This document shows positions 43,683 to 52,172 of a stretch of 64,000 nucleotides of DNA, piece by piece. Position 1 is the first letter of the stretch; every line of letters starts with the position of its first letter. This DNA comes from WTFY01 sp964614915 (GTDB lineage Bacteria; Pseudomonadota; Gammaproteobacteria; UBA4575), in contig CAZTNC010000011.1 in the NCBI GenBank assembly GCA_964614915.1, positions 248,001 through 312,000 of the forward strand, written 5' to 3'. The translations under genes were made by a program, and so were the position numbers. Below the pieces are notes generated by a model. That model was not told the origin of the DNA, ran no database searches, and was given only the letters and a program-made list of their open reading frames with translations.

Positions 43683-43953
43683 CCTCGCGACCTGCAAATC
43701 AAAGGCTGCTACTCTACTACGCTTGGCGGTTGCCTCCAACGAAATTCCATCACAGTTCGTGATGCCCATACAGCCCGGCCTGCCACGGTTATGAATCAGT
43801 GGCTTACACGGCCACGGTATTGCCAGTGGTGGACCGGTAGCGGTACCATACACGTGCATCTTGGAACGCAGGGCTATGGTTAGGCGCCCGCCTTCACCGG
43901 ATTGTGCAAAGCAGGAAAATCAGGACCTTCTAGACTCACATGCAGCACACCCA

Positions 43954-45099
43954 ATGACTTCGGGACTGAGCACTTCCAATGGTTCCTCGTCGCCGCCGGT
44001 ATTCGTGACCGGCGCAGCCGGGCATGTTGGCGCCAACCTCGTGCTGCGCCTGCTTGAGGACGGGGTCCGGGTACGTGTATTGCTCCGCCAAGGGGACAAC
44101 AACGAGGCCATGGAGGGGCTGGAGGTGGAACGCATCTACGGGGACATCCGTGATCTCGATGACACCCGGCGTGCGCTTGAAGGTTGCCAGGGGGTCTATC
44201 ATGTCGCCGCCATGATCTCCACTATCGAGGGTAACCATGCCTACCGCCGTAACATCTACGAATGCAACGTGCTGGGCACTCGCCATGTGCTGCAGGCTGC
44301 GCGCGAAGCCGGGGCCGGACGGGTGGTGGTGACGGGTTCTTTCAGTGCCGTCGGTTACGATCTGGACAACCCGTCTTTGCCCAGCGACGAGACGATGCAG
44401 TTCTATCCCATGGAACGCACCATGCCCTACGAGCGCAGCAAGGCGCTCGTCGAGCACGAGTGCTGGCGTGCCGCAGCTCAGGGGCAGGATGTCATGGTCG
44501 CCACCTGCTGTGCGGTGATCGGTGGTGCCGATTATTTCCCGTCGCGCCTTGGCAGAACCCTGTGCGACTATACCAACGGCAAGCTGCGTGCCTACGTGGA
44601 CGGTGGATTTGAATTTGTTGCCGCGCGGGACATCGTGGAAGGGCACCTGCTGTGCATGGCGCACGGGCGCGCCGGGGAGAAGTACATTTTCAGCAGCGAG
44701 TACAAGACGATCTCCGAGATTCTTGACCTGTACGAGGAGGTTACCGGCATCTCGCGGCCCGGCCGGCGCATCCCCACGCACATGATGCTTGCCTTCTCGG
44801 AAGTGGCGAGCTTTTATCTCAGCCGCTTTCACCCGAGCTTCCCGCAGCGCTTCACGCCAGGTGCCATCCGCCTGCTGAAAAAGTGTCGCCACGCGGACAC
44901 CGGCAAAGCAAAGCGCGAGCTTGGCTATTGCCCCACCAGTATCCTTGATGCGGTACACCAGGCGTACGCGTTTCACTATCACCGCGGTGCGATCCAGAAC
45001 CCGCTTGCAAATCCCCCGCGCGAGGAGGCCCTGCGAGCGGTGCAACACCCCGTCTGCGGTGAGGACGTCTCCGTCGCCTCCGAAAGGGGCCCACTGTGA
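43954..45099 (+). CDS. sdmB: NAD(P)-dependent 3-beta-hydroxysteroid dehydrogenase-like SDR, SdmB type
   Basis: Extended SDR expected to oxidise the 3-beta-hydroxyl (with loss of the C-4 carboxyl) during sterol C-4 demethylation, partnering the Rieske oxygenase that follows. Seen: cofactor site VTGAAGHVGANLVLRLLEDG (Gly20, 23, 26), GDIRDLDDTRRALEGCQGVY, VVTGSFSAVGYD, catalytic Tyr159-x3-Lys163 in MPYERSK. 381 residues, NSDHL/3-beta-HSD-like. ATG 43954 chosen; an in-frame ATG at 43876 is possible. Its TGA overlaps the next start by four bases. In Methylococcus, SdmA and SdmB carry out C-4 demethylation; naming here rests on fold and neighbours. Confidence 0.83.
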   Translation: MTSGLSTSNGSSSPPVFVTGAAGHVGANLVLRLLEDGVRVRVLLRQGDNNEAMEGLEVERIYGDIRDLDDTRRALEGCQGVYHVAAMISTIEGNHAYRRNIYECNVLGTRHVLQAAREAGAGRVVVTGSFSAVGYDLDNPSLPSDETMQFYPMERTMPYERSKALVEHECWRAAAQGQDVMVATCCAVIGGADYFPSRLGRTLCDYTNGKLRAYVDGGFEFVAARDIVEGHLLCMAHGRAGEKYIFSSEYKTISEILDLYEEVTGISRPGRRIPTHMMLAFSEVASFYLSRFHPSFPQRFTPGAIRLLKKCRHADTGKAKRELGYCPTSILDAVHQAYAFHYHRGAIQNPLANPPREEALRAVQHPVCGEDVSVASERGPL

Positions 45100-46193
45100 G
45101 CGCGAGAGTGGATCCGCCTCCGGGCTTTGAGCAGGCCACCAACCTGCGCCAGCAGGTGCGCGCTACCGGGCTCGACCCGGATTACTGGTACGCCGTTGAG
45201 GAAGTGCGAAACATCAAGCCGGGCACCGTGGTCGAGGTCATCTTCTGGAAACGCTCGATTGCCCTGTATCGCTCGAACGACGGTTCGTTTCATGCGCTCG
45301 AGAACCGCTGTGCGCATCGCCAGATCAAGCTTTCTTTGGGCGATGTGCAGGGCTGCAAGCTGGTATGCGCCTACCATGGCTGGGAGTATGATCAGGAGGG
45401 CCGCCGGGTCGACATCGTTCATGATGCCAGCAAGGGCGGTCTTCCGAAGCCCTCCATCCGGGCTTATCCCGTGAAGGTCCGTTACGGCATGGTGTGGCTG
45501 TTTCCCGGCAATCCCGAGCGTGCCGAGGAGCACCGAATCCCGGACATTCCCGAACTGGAAGGACCGGAACGCTGGGCATGTGTGCCGCTGAGCTTCACTT
45601 GGTCCGCCCACCACTCCATGATTATCGACAACGTCAGCGACTTCACACATGCTCATCTGCACCGCCGTTACCGCCCCTTTGAAGGCGCAACGCTGACCCG
45701 TTGCGAGACCATTGGCGACAACGTGCACCTGGCCTATGACACGAAGGTGGGGCGCGGGCGCATTTCAGGGCGGTTTGTCGATCACCGGCAGCTGGACACC
45801 AATCACATGGACCTGTGCTTTGAATACCCCTACCAGTGGTCCAACACCGATGATGCGATCAAGCACTGGTTGTTCGTCTTGCCGATCGATGAGCGCACCA
45901 CTCGGGTGTTCTTCATGTTCTATTTCAAGTCTCTGAAGATTCCCCTGCTGCCGGTCCATATCCCGCGTTTTGCCATGACCACGGTGTTGAAGCTGTCGAA
46001 CCGCATGCTGATCGCACCCCTGTTGGATCAGGACCGCTATGCGGTCGAAGCCGAGCAGCTGGGCTACGAGAAACACTGGGATGCAGCGCCCATCGAGTTC
46101 AATCCGGTGGTCAAGGCCTTCCAGAACGTGACCGTGCGCAAGTGGCAGGAATACCTGGCGCGCGAGGCGGAAAACGGCCGTGCCGTTGCCTGA
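45096..46193 (+). CDS. sdmA: Rieske non-heme iron oxygenase, SdmA type (sterol C-4 demethylation)
   Basis: Rieske oxygenase expected to oxidise a C-4 methyl group of the sterol. Seen: Rieske [2Fe-2S] ligands Cys72/His74 (NRCAHRQ) and Cys91/His94 (VCAYHGWEYD); FPGNPERAEEHRIPDIPELE; mononuclear iron site around NVSDFTHAHLH (Asn179, Asp182, His185, then histidines at 187 and 189). 365 residues. GTG start at 45096 overlaps sdmB by four bases (GTGA); its end overlaps the reductase gene by 14 bases. Homologous folds serve as KshA and DAF-36 on steroids, so a steroid substrate is well supported by family and context. A separate ferredoxin/reductase is needed and is not in the operon. Confidence 0.84.
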   Translation: MSARVDPPPGFEQATNLRQQVRATGLDPDYWYAVEEVRNIKPGTVVEVIFWKRSIALYRSNDGSFHALENRCAHRQIKLSLGDVQGCKLVCAYHGWEYDQEGRRVDIVHDASKGGLPKPSIRAYPVKVRYGMVWLFPGNPERAEEHRIPDIPELEGPERWACVPLSFTWSAHHSMIIDNVSDFTHAHLHRRYRPFEGATLTRCETIGDNVHLAYDTKVGRGRISGRFVDHRQLDTNHMDLCFEYPYQWSNTDDAIKHWLFVLPIDERTTRVFFMFYFKSLKIPLLPVHIPRFAMTTVLKLSNRMLIAPLLDQDRYAVEAEQLGYEKHWDAAPIEFNPVVKAFQNVTVRKWQEYLAREAENGRAVA

Positions 46194-47280
46194 ACTCGCG
46201 GGCGAACCACTTCTGCTGTCGGGGGCAACCCTGCTTGAGTCCGCGGCCATGCTGGCGGTGTTTATCGGGGCCCTGTTCGCAGGCTCGATCCTGTTGCCCG
46301 GACATCGCATCACCGGACCGCAGGTGGCAGGTCAGGTACGTACATATAAGCTCAACGGCTTCCTGCTGTTCTTGCTGACTGTGATCGCGGCAGGCACCGC
46401 CCAGCTCCTGGGCTGGTTTTCGCTCGCTGCGCTCTATACTCACTTTGGTGCCCTGTTCGTAGCCGCCAACGTATTCGCATTCGCCCTGTCCGCCTGGTTG
46501 TACTGGCGAGGGGTGAAGGTCCGGGAGGAACGCCCGGGGCTGTGGCGGGGCTTTTTCTTCGGCGTCGAACTCAACCCGAGTTGGCTCGGGGTGGACCTGA
46601 AGCTGTTCAGCTACCGACCCTCCCTGATCGGACTGGCCCTGCTCAACCTGTCCTTTGCCGTCGTGCAGTACGAAACCTATGGCGAACTGACCCTGGCCAT
46701 GGTGCTCTACCAGGCCTTCACGTTCCTGTATGTACTCAACTACTTCCAGTTCGAACACGGCATGGTCCACACCTGGGACATCGTCAGTGAGCGTTTCGGC
46801 TGGATGCTGGTCTGGGGCGACTATGTGCTGGTGCCGTTTTTCTACTGCCTCGCCGGCTGGTGGCTGGTTCATGCCACGGAGACGCTGTCAATGCTGGGTG
46901 CCGCAGCCATCGTCTCGCTGTTCGCGTTCGGCTTCTGGCTGTTTCGCGGCGCCAATGAGCAAAAGCACCGCTTCAAGCGTGACCCGGACGTGAAAATATG
47001 GGGGCGACCCGCCGAGACTTTGGATGGGCGCTTGCTGGTATCCGGCTTCTGGGGGATCGGGCGACATCTTAACTATACAGGCGAGATTTGCATCTACCTC
47101 TCGTTTACCCTGACTACCGGGTTCGCATCCTGGTTGCCGTACCTGCTACCGGCCTGGCTCGCAAGCCTGCTGTGGCACCGCTCCCGACGGGATGAACGCC
47201 GCTGCCGTGCCAAGTACGGAGAACTGTGGGGACGCTACAAGAAGCGGGTGCGCTATTCCATGTTGCCGTTCGTCTATTAG
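46180..47280 (+). CDS. ERG4/ERG24-family sterol reductase, probably C-14 reductase
   Basis: Polytopic membrane enzyme reducing a sterol nuclear double bond with NADPH. Seen: about 8-10 hydrophobic helices, RTYKLNGFLLFLLTVIAAG, FFFGVELNPSWLGVDLKLFS, YFQFEHGMVHTWDIVSERFG, and the C-terminal signature LVSGFWGIGRHLNYTGEICI, then RDERRCRAKYGELWGRYKKR and terminal LPFVY. The structure of a bacterial relative (Methylomicrobium MaSR1) belongs to this family. Position directly before CYP51 favours the delta-14 reduction that follows 14-demethylation; delta-7 or delta-24(28) reduction cannot be excluded. GTG start at 46180 inside the sdmA end; eight bases before cyp51. Confidence 0.87.
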   Translation: MPLPELAGEPLLLSGATLLESAAMLAVFIGALFAGSILLPGHRITGPQVAGQVRTYKLNGFLLFLLTVIAAGTAQLLGWFSLAALYTHFGALFVAANVFAFALSAWLYWRGVKVREERPGLWRGFFFGVELNPSWLGVDLKLFSYRPSLIGLALLNLSFAVVQYETYGELTLAMVLYQAFTFLYVLNYFQFEHGMVHTWDIVSERFGWMLVWGDYVLVPFFYCLAGWWLVHATETLSMLGAAAIVSLFAFGFWLFRGANEQKHRFKRDPDVKIWGRPAETLDGRLLVSGFWGIGRHLNYTGEICIYLSFTLTTGFASWLPYLLPAWLASLLWHRSRRDERRCRAKYGELWGRYKKRVRYSMLPFVY

Positions 47281-47288
47281 GAGCCGAA

Positions 47289-48695
47289 ATGGTGCAGCGA
47301 TCAGACAGGGTGACTACGGTGGGTTCTGCGAACCCTTCACCGCCAGACAGGGCCGTGCCCGAGATGGCCGGCGGCTGGCCGCTGATCGGCCACCTGCCGG
47401 AGTTTCTCAAGGATCCGGTCTCAATGCTGGCGCGCGGCTGGGAGGAACAGGGTGAGCTTTTCCAGTTTCGCATCGGCCCGCGCAAATTTGTGCTCTTCTC
47501 CGGGCCCGAGGCCCACGATTTCTATTTCAGAACGCCCGAGGAGCAGCTGAATGCCAAGGCCGTCTACCAGTTCACGGTGCCCATCTTCGGGCGTGGCGTG
47601 GCGTACGACATTTCCCCGGAATTGATGGCCGAGCAGTTGGGGTTTCTGTACCCGGCGCTTCGTGAATCCGCGATGCGCAGATTTGCCCGTATCATGTTTG
47701 CGGAGACCAGCCGCTTTGCCGATGCCCTCGGCGAATCCGGAGAAATCGATCTGCCGCACGCGATGAACGAACTCACCGTCAAGATCGCAAGTCGCTGCCT
47801 GATTGGAGAAGAAGTCAGGGCACAGGTGGACACGGGGTTTGCCGAGGCCTATCACGATCTGCAAAACGGCATCAATACCTTGGGGTTCTTCCTCCCCAGG
47901 CTGCCGACCCCGGCCCATCGCACCCGCGACCGGGCCCGGCAAAAAGTGGCCGAGATCTTCAGCCGGGTCATGACGGAACGCCGGCGCACCGGAGCGCAGC
48001 CCGACGATTTCATGCAAACGCTCATGCACGCCCGGTACAAGGATGGCCGCGCACTGAGCGACGACGAGATTACCGGCATCCTGCTGACGGTGCTGTTTGC
48101 GGGACAGCACACGAGTGCCGTGCTCGCGACCTGGACGTTGCTAGAGCTTTTAAGAACGCCCACCTACCTGGAGCGCATCCGGGACGAGATGCAGGAGGTC
48201 TACCGCGAGAGTGCGCAGGTGAGTCTTGCGAGTCTCAAGCAGCAGGTGGCCTTGGAGCACGCCGTGCGTGAAGGGGAGCGACTGCATCCGCCATTGATCA
48301 TGCTGATCCGCAAGGTACTCAAGCCCTTGCAATACAAGGGCTACAGCGTGCCGGAAGGCACCCTGGCTGTGGTGTCACCGGCGGTCTCTCATCGCTTGCC
48401 GCACGTCTTTGCCGACCCGGAACGTTTTGCTCCAGAGCGTTTTGACCCGCCAGCCAGTGAGGACAAGCAGCACCACTTCGCCCTGATCGGTTTTGGCGGC
48501 GGCAAACACCGGTGCATGGGCAAGCATTTTGCGGTCATGCAACTGAAAGCGATCTGGACCGTGCTGCTCGATCGCTTCGACTTTTATCTCGACTCTGAAT
48601 TTCCCGCCCCGAATTACGGCAGCTGGGTGACCGGTCCGGTGGAGCCCTGCCGGCTGCGCTACCGGCGACGCCCAAGCACGGGGCTGCTCCAGTGA
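47289..48695 (+). CDS. cyp51: sterol 14-alpha-demethylase, cytochrome P450 family 51
   Basis: P450 that removes the C-14 methyl of lanosterol-type sterols in three oxidations. Seen: N-terminal PEMAGGWPLIGHLPEFLKDP, I-helix LFAGQHTSAVLATW (residues 271-276 AGQHTS, the CYP51 form of the threonine motif), EGERLHPPLIMLIRK (ExxR), PERFAPERFD, heme ligand Cys409 in FGGGKHRCMGKHFAVMQLK. 468 residues; ends without the C-terminal ferredoxin domain fused in Methylococcus capsulatus CYP51. AGGAG lies six bases before ATG 47289. Its TGA overlaps the next start (GTGA), so translation is coupled. Confidence 0.95.
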   Translation: MVQRSDRVTTVGSANPSPPDRAVPEMAGGWPLIGHLPEFLKDPVSMLARGWEEQGELFQFRIGPRKFVLFSGPEAHDFYFRTPEEQLNAKAVYQFTVPIFGRGVAYDISPELMAEQLGFLYPALRESAMRRFARIMFAETSRFADALGESGEIDLPHAMNELTVKIASRCLIGEEVRAQVDTGFAEAYHDLQNGINTLGFFLPRLPTPAHRTRDRARQKVAEIFSRVMTERRRTGAQPDDFMQTLMHARYKDGRALSDDEITGILLTVLFAGQHTSAVLATWTLLELLRTPTYLERIRDEMQEVYRESAQVSLASLKQQVALEHAVREGERLHPPLIMLIRKVLKPLQYKGYSVPEGTLAVVSPAVSHRLPHVFADPERFAPERFDPPASEDKQHHFALIGFGGGKHRCMGKHFAVMQLKAIWTVLLDRFDFYLDSEFPAPNYGSWVTGPVEPCRLRYRRRPSTGLLQ

Positions 48696-51600
48696 ACGGT
48701 GCCTCGGCCCGGCGTTACGATGTAGCCATCGTCGGTGCGGGTCCGGTCGGCAGCCTGTGCGCACTGGCCCATGCACGAAAGGGCGCTCGGGTGATCCTGC
48801 TCGAAGCCAATCCCAAGGCTTCCCTGCGTCTAGCCGGCGAATGGCTGCATCCTCCCGCCGTGCGCATCTTGCGCGATCTTGAGGTTGATCTGGGCTTGCC
48901 GCTCAGCGATCCCAGGGGCAAGGGTTTTGCCGTGTTCCCGGAAGACGGTACGGAGCCGATCGTCTTTCCCTATCCGCAAGGCGCCCGGGGGCTGACCTGC
49001 GAGCATGCCTCACTGGTCTCGAACCTGCGCGAAGCGGTCGGCTGTCACCCCGAGATCGAGTTCCTTGTTCATGCCCGCGTGCGCGAGGTCGAGGACGGCC
49101 GCCTCACGTTCAGCTACAACGGCACGGACGAAACGGTGATGGCGCCGCGCATCGTCGGTGCTGACGGCCAGGCATCGATCGTGCGTCAATCGCTGGGACT
49201 GTCGAAAAACCCGGTGATCTGCTCCCAGACGGTGGGTGTGGTTCTGAGCGGGGTGACGTTGCCGCTGGAAGGTTACGGGCATGTGTTGCTCGGTGGTCCG
49301 GGCCCCGTACTCATCTACCGTCTCGACGAGCAGCATGTGCGGTTGATCGTCGATGTCCCGCTGGAGCGCACCACGCCCCGGGACCGCATCGGGTTCCTGC
49401 TGGATTCGTATACCGACCTGCTGCCGGGACCCTTTCGCACGGCATTTGTCGATGCATTGCGTGCCGGCCAATTCCATGTTGCCGCCAACAAGCTGAGACC
49501 ACGGCTCACCTACGGGAATGCACAGCGTGTTCTGATCGGCGATGCGGCAGGACACTACCACCCAATGACGGCTATGGGAATGACTTTTGGTTTCGGTGAT
49601 GCGGTGGCGCTCGCCGAGAGCGATGACTTTCGCGACTTTACCCACCAGCGCATCCGCGCTACCCGGGGTCCGGCGTTTCTCGCCATGGGACTCTATGAGG
49701 TGTTTGCCGATCACCGTGCAGAGGCAGTCGCCTTCCGACACACGATTTACCGAAGTGCCCGCACCAATACGGCGTTCAGGGACCAGACCGTGCGATTACT
49801 CGCTTGTGAAGACACTTCATCAATCCGCATGGGGATTGCCTTTGTCACGACCGTGGCGCGTGCCATCGTCGAGCAAATCCCGCGATCCTTCAACCACCTC
49901 GCATGGCGACGAGCACGCGATGTGCTTCGAGCGATTACGATCCGGATCAGCTGGTTTTTGCGAAGCATACTGCAACTCTCCAGGGCGAGAAGCGGCAAAG
50001 GGGAACTGGACTCCGAATCGTGGAACACGCTGGCTGGCGTGCTTCAGATCTCCATGCCTGCCAAAGCCCGAGACCCTCAGCCCAGTCGCCCGAAGGAAGT
50101 GCCCTCCCTCGATGCCACGGCTGCACTGCAGCATGCAGTTACGCGCTTGCTGGAGCTGCAGGGCAAGGAGGGTGGCTGGGAAGGCGAGATGGTCTGGTGT
50201 CCCATGCTGACGGCACAGTACGTATTGTTGCATTACATCATCGGCAGACCCTTGGAACCTACCCGGCGCAGGCTCGTGCTGCGCTCGTTCGAACATACCC
50301 GTCTTGAAGGGGGCACATGGGGGATGCACGAGCACTCCCGGCCCCACCTGTTCGTCACCACCCTGGTCTACGTAGCGGCGAGACTGCTCGGCATCGAACG
50401 CGAGGATCCGTTGCTCGTGCCAGCGAGACAATTCCTGCAGGCCGAGGGGGTGCTCGCCATTCCGAGCTGGGGGAAGTTCTGGCTGGCCCTTCTCAATCTA
50501 TACGACTGGCGCGGTGTCAATGCCGTGCTGCCGGAGTTGTGGAGCCTGCCGCGCTGGATTGCGCTGCATCCCTCAAACTGGTACTGCCACACCCGGCTGA
50601 TCTACATGGCCATGTCGGTGATGTATTCGCATCGGTTCCAGGCCCCGATAACTCCCCTGATCACGTCCTTGCGTGAGGAGTTGTACCCGCAGGGGTTTGA
50701 CTCTGTCAATTTCTACCAGGGCCGCAACCGCCTGCGAGACGCCGACCTTTTCTCACGGCCTAGCATATGGCTTCGGATCGGCTATCGTCTTGCGCAGGTA
50801 TTCGAGCGCTACCACGGGCAACGCTTTCGCAATCGGTGTGTGGAAGCGATCCTGCATCAGATTCGGTGGGAGTTGCAGACCACCAGCCATACGAGTATTT
50901 CTCCGGTCAGCGGTATCCTGAACATGCTTGCCCTGTGGCTGCGCGATCCCGACGACCCGGATCTGCACCAGGCGCTCGACCAGCTGGAAGGTTGGATCTG
51001 GGAAGACGAGGCGATGGGGGCACGTGTCACAGGTGCAAGAAGCGCCTCGTGGGATACCGGGTTTGCATTGCAGGCGCTGGCCTTGATGAGTGAAGTTGAA
51101 GGGGTAGGGGATGCCCGCATGGCGGGTGCCGAGTTTCTGTACCGACAGCAGATCACCACCAGCTTCGAAGGCTATCGCGAGGCCTACCGAAACGACCCCA
51201 AGGGCGGCTGGTGTTTTGCTGGCGGATGGCATGGCTGGCCGGTATCCGACTGTACGGCCGAGGCTGTGCTTGGACTGATCGCCACCCATCGCGAGACGAC
51301 AGACCAAACCGTGCTTCGCGATGCGATTCGGTTCATGTTGCGCAGTCAAAACCGTGACGGTGGCTTTGGCAGCTACGAATCCCAACGTTCCGTTCTCGGG
51401 CTCGAGTGGCTGAATCCTGCCGAGATGTTCGGTGAATCGATGACCGAGCATTCCTACATTGAATGCACCGCATCGTGTCTTGCGGCGTTCGCCGCCTGCC
51501 GGGAGCACTTCCCGAAACTCGCTGATCGGCAATTGATGGAGGCGATCTTGCGGGCGGATAACTGGATTCGCTGGTCCCAGGCCAGTGACGGGTCCTGGCG

Positions 51601-52132
51601 TGGCGTGTGGGGTGTTCAGTTCATTTATGGCACGCTGTTCGGGATCCGGGGCCTGTTGGCCACCGGTGCTGGTACCGGTGATCCGGCATTGCGCCAGGCT
51701 TGCCAGTGGTTGCTGGAGCGCCAGCGCGATGACGGCGGGTGGGGTGAACACCACAGCGGCTGTCTGAGTGGCCAATACATCGCGCATGAACAAAGTCAGG
51801 TCATCCAGACCGCGTGGGCGCTGATTGCGCTCCTTGAGGCGGGGGATTCGAGCTGGAACGCGATTTCCAAGGGTGCTAGGTTTTTGCTCGATGCCCAGCA
51901 AGAAGACGGGTCTTGGCCCAGGCAAGACATGGCCGGGGTCTTTTTCCGCACGGCCCTGCTGGATTATGTTCTTTATCGGCAGTATTTCCCGATGCATGCG
52001 CTCGGACTCTACGAGCAGCGGCGCAGAGCCCGCCAGGATCTGACGAATCCCGTCATTCACAACGTCGCTGCAAGACCGTCTGAACCTGGAGATGCTTCAA
52101 AGTCGGCGGAGCGTTTGCGCTCCTCAGCCTAG
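48692..52132 (+). CDS. squalene epoxidase-oxidosqualene cyclase fusion protein
   Basis: One 1146-residue frame with two enzymes. Residues 1 to about 420: flavin monooxygenase of squalene-epoxidase type, with Rossmann motif DVAIVGAGPVGSLCALAHAR (Gly15-Gly20), VGADGQASIVRQ, and FAD motif VLIGDAAGHYHPMTAMGMTF (Gly283-Asp284). A linker with an amphipathic stretch follows. Residues about 473-1115: triterpene cyclase, with QW repeats (QGKEGGWEG, QNRDGGFGSYES, QRDDGGWGEH, QQEDGSWPRQ), HPSNWYCHTRLIYMAMSVMY, and DCTAE at 853-857. DCTAE identifies an oxidosqualene cyclase; squalene-hopene cyclases have DxDDTA. No stop, ribosome site or restart separates the halves. Converts squalene to epoxide to cyclised sterol (lanosterol or cycloartenol type, undecided). 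Last gene of the operon. Confidence 0.93.
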   Translation: MNGASARRYDVAIVGAGPVGSLCALAHARKGARVILLEANPKASLRLAGEWLHPPAVRILRDLEVDLGLPLSDPRGKGFAVFPEDGTEPIVFPYPQGARGLTCEHASLVSNLREAVGCHPEIEFLVHARVREVEDGRLTFSYNGTDETVMAPRIVGADGQASIVRQSLGLSKNPVICSQTVGVVLSGVTLPLEGYGHVLLGGPGPVLIYRLDEQHVRLIVDVPLERTTPRDRIGFLLDSYTDLLPGPFRTAFVDALRAGQFHVAANKLRPRLTYGNAQRVLIGDAAGHYHPMTAMGMTFGFGDAVALAESDDFRDFTHQRIRATRGPAFLAMGLYEVFADHRAEAVAFRHTIYRSARTNTAFRDQTVRLLACEDTSSIRMGIAFVTTVARAIVEQIPRSFNHLAWRRARDVLRAITIRISWFLRSILQLSRARSGKGELDSESWNTLAGVLQISMPAKARDPQPSRPKEVPSLDATAALQHAVTRLLELQGKEGGWEGEMVWCPMLTAQYVLLHYIIGRPLEPTRRRLVLRSFEHTRLEGGTWGMHEHSRPHLFVTTLVYVAARLLGIEREDPLLVPARQFLQAEGVLAIPSWGKFWLALLNLYDWRGVNAVLPELWSLPRWIALHPSNWYCHTRLIYMAMSVMYSHRFQAPITPLITSLREELYPQGFDSVNFYQGRNRLRDADLFSRPSIWLRIGYRLAQVFERYHGQRFRNRCVEAILHQIRWELQTTSHTSISPVSGILNMLALWLRDPDDPDLHQALDQLEGWIWEDEAMGARVTGARSASWDTGFALQALALMSEVEGVGDARMAGAEFLYRQQITTSFEGYREAYRNDPKGGWCFAGGWHGWPVSDCTAEAVLGLIATHRETTDQTVLRDAIRFMLRSQNRDGGFGSYESQRSVLGLEWLNPAEMFGESMTEHSYIECTASCLAAFAACREHFPKLADRQLMEAILRADNWIRWSQASDGSWRGVWGVQFIYGTLFGIRGLLATGAGTGDPALRQACQWLLERQRDDGGWGEHHSGCLSGQYIAHEQSQVIQTAWALIALLEAGDSSWNAISKGARFLLDAQQEDGSWPRQDMAGVFFRTALLDYVLYRQYFPMHALGLYEQRRRARQDLTNPVIHNVAARPSEPGDASKSAERLRSSA

Positions 52133-52172
52133 TCCCGAATAAGGAAGTGCGCGGGCACAGCGCCCGGCACGT

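Noticed and set aside
48692..52132. C-terminal half considered as squalene-hopene cyclase
   Set aside because: The catalytic motif is DCTAE, the oxidosqualene cyclase form, and the neighbouring genes are sterol-specific.
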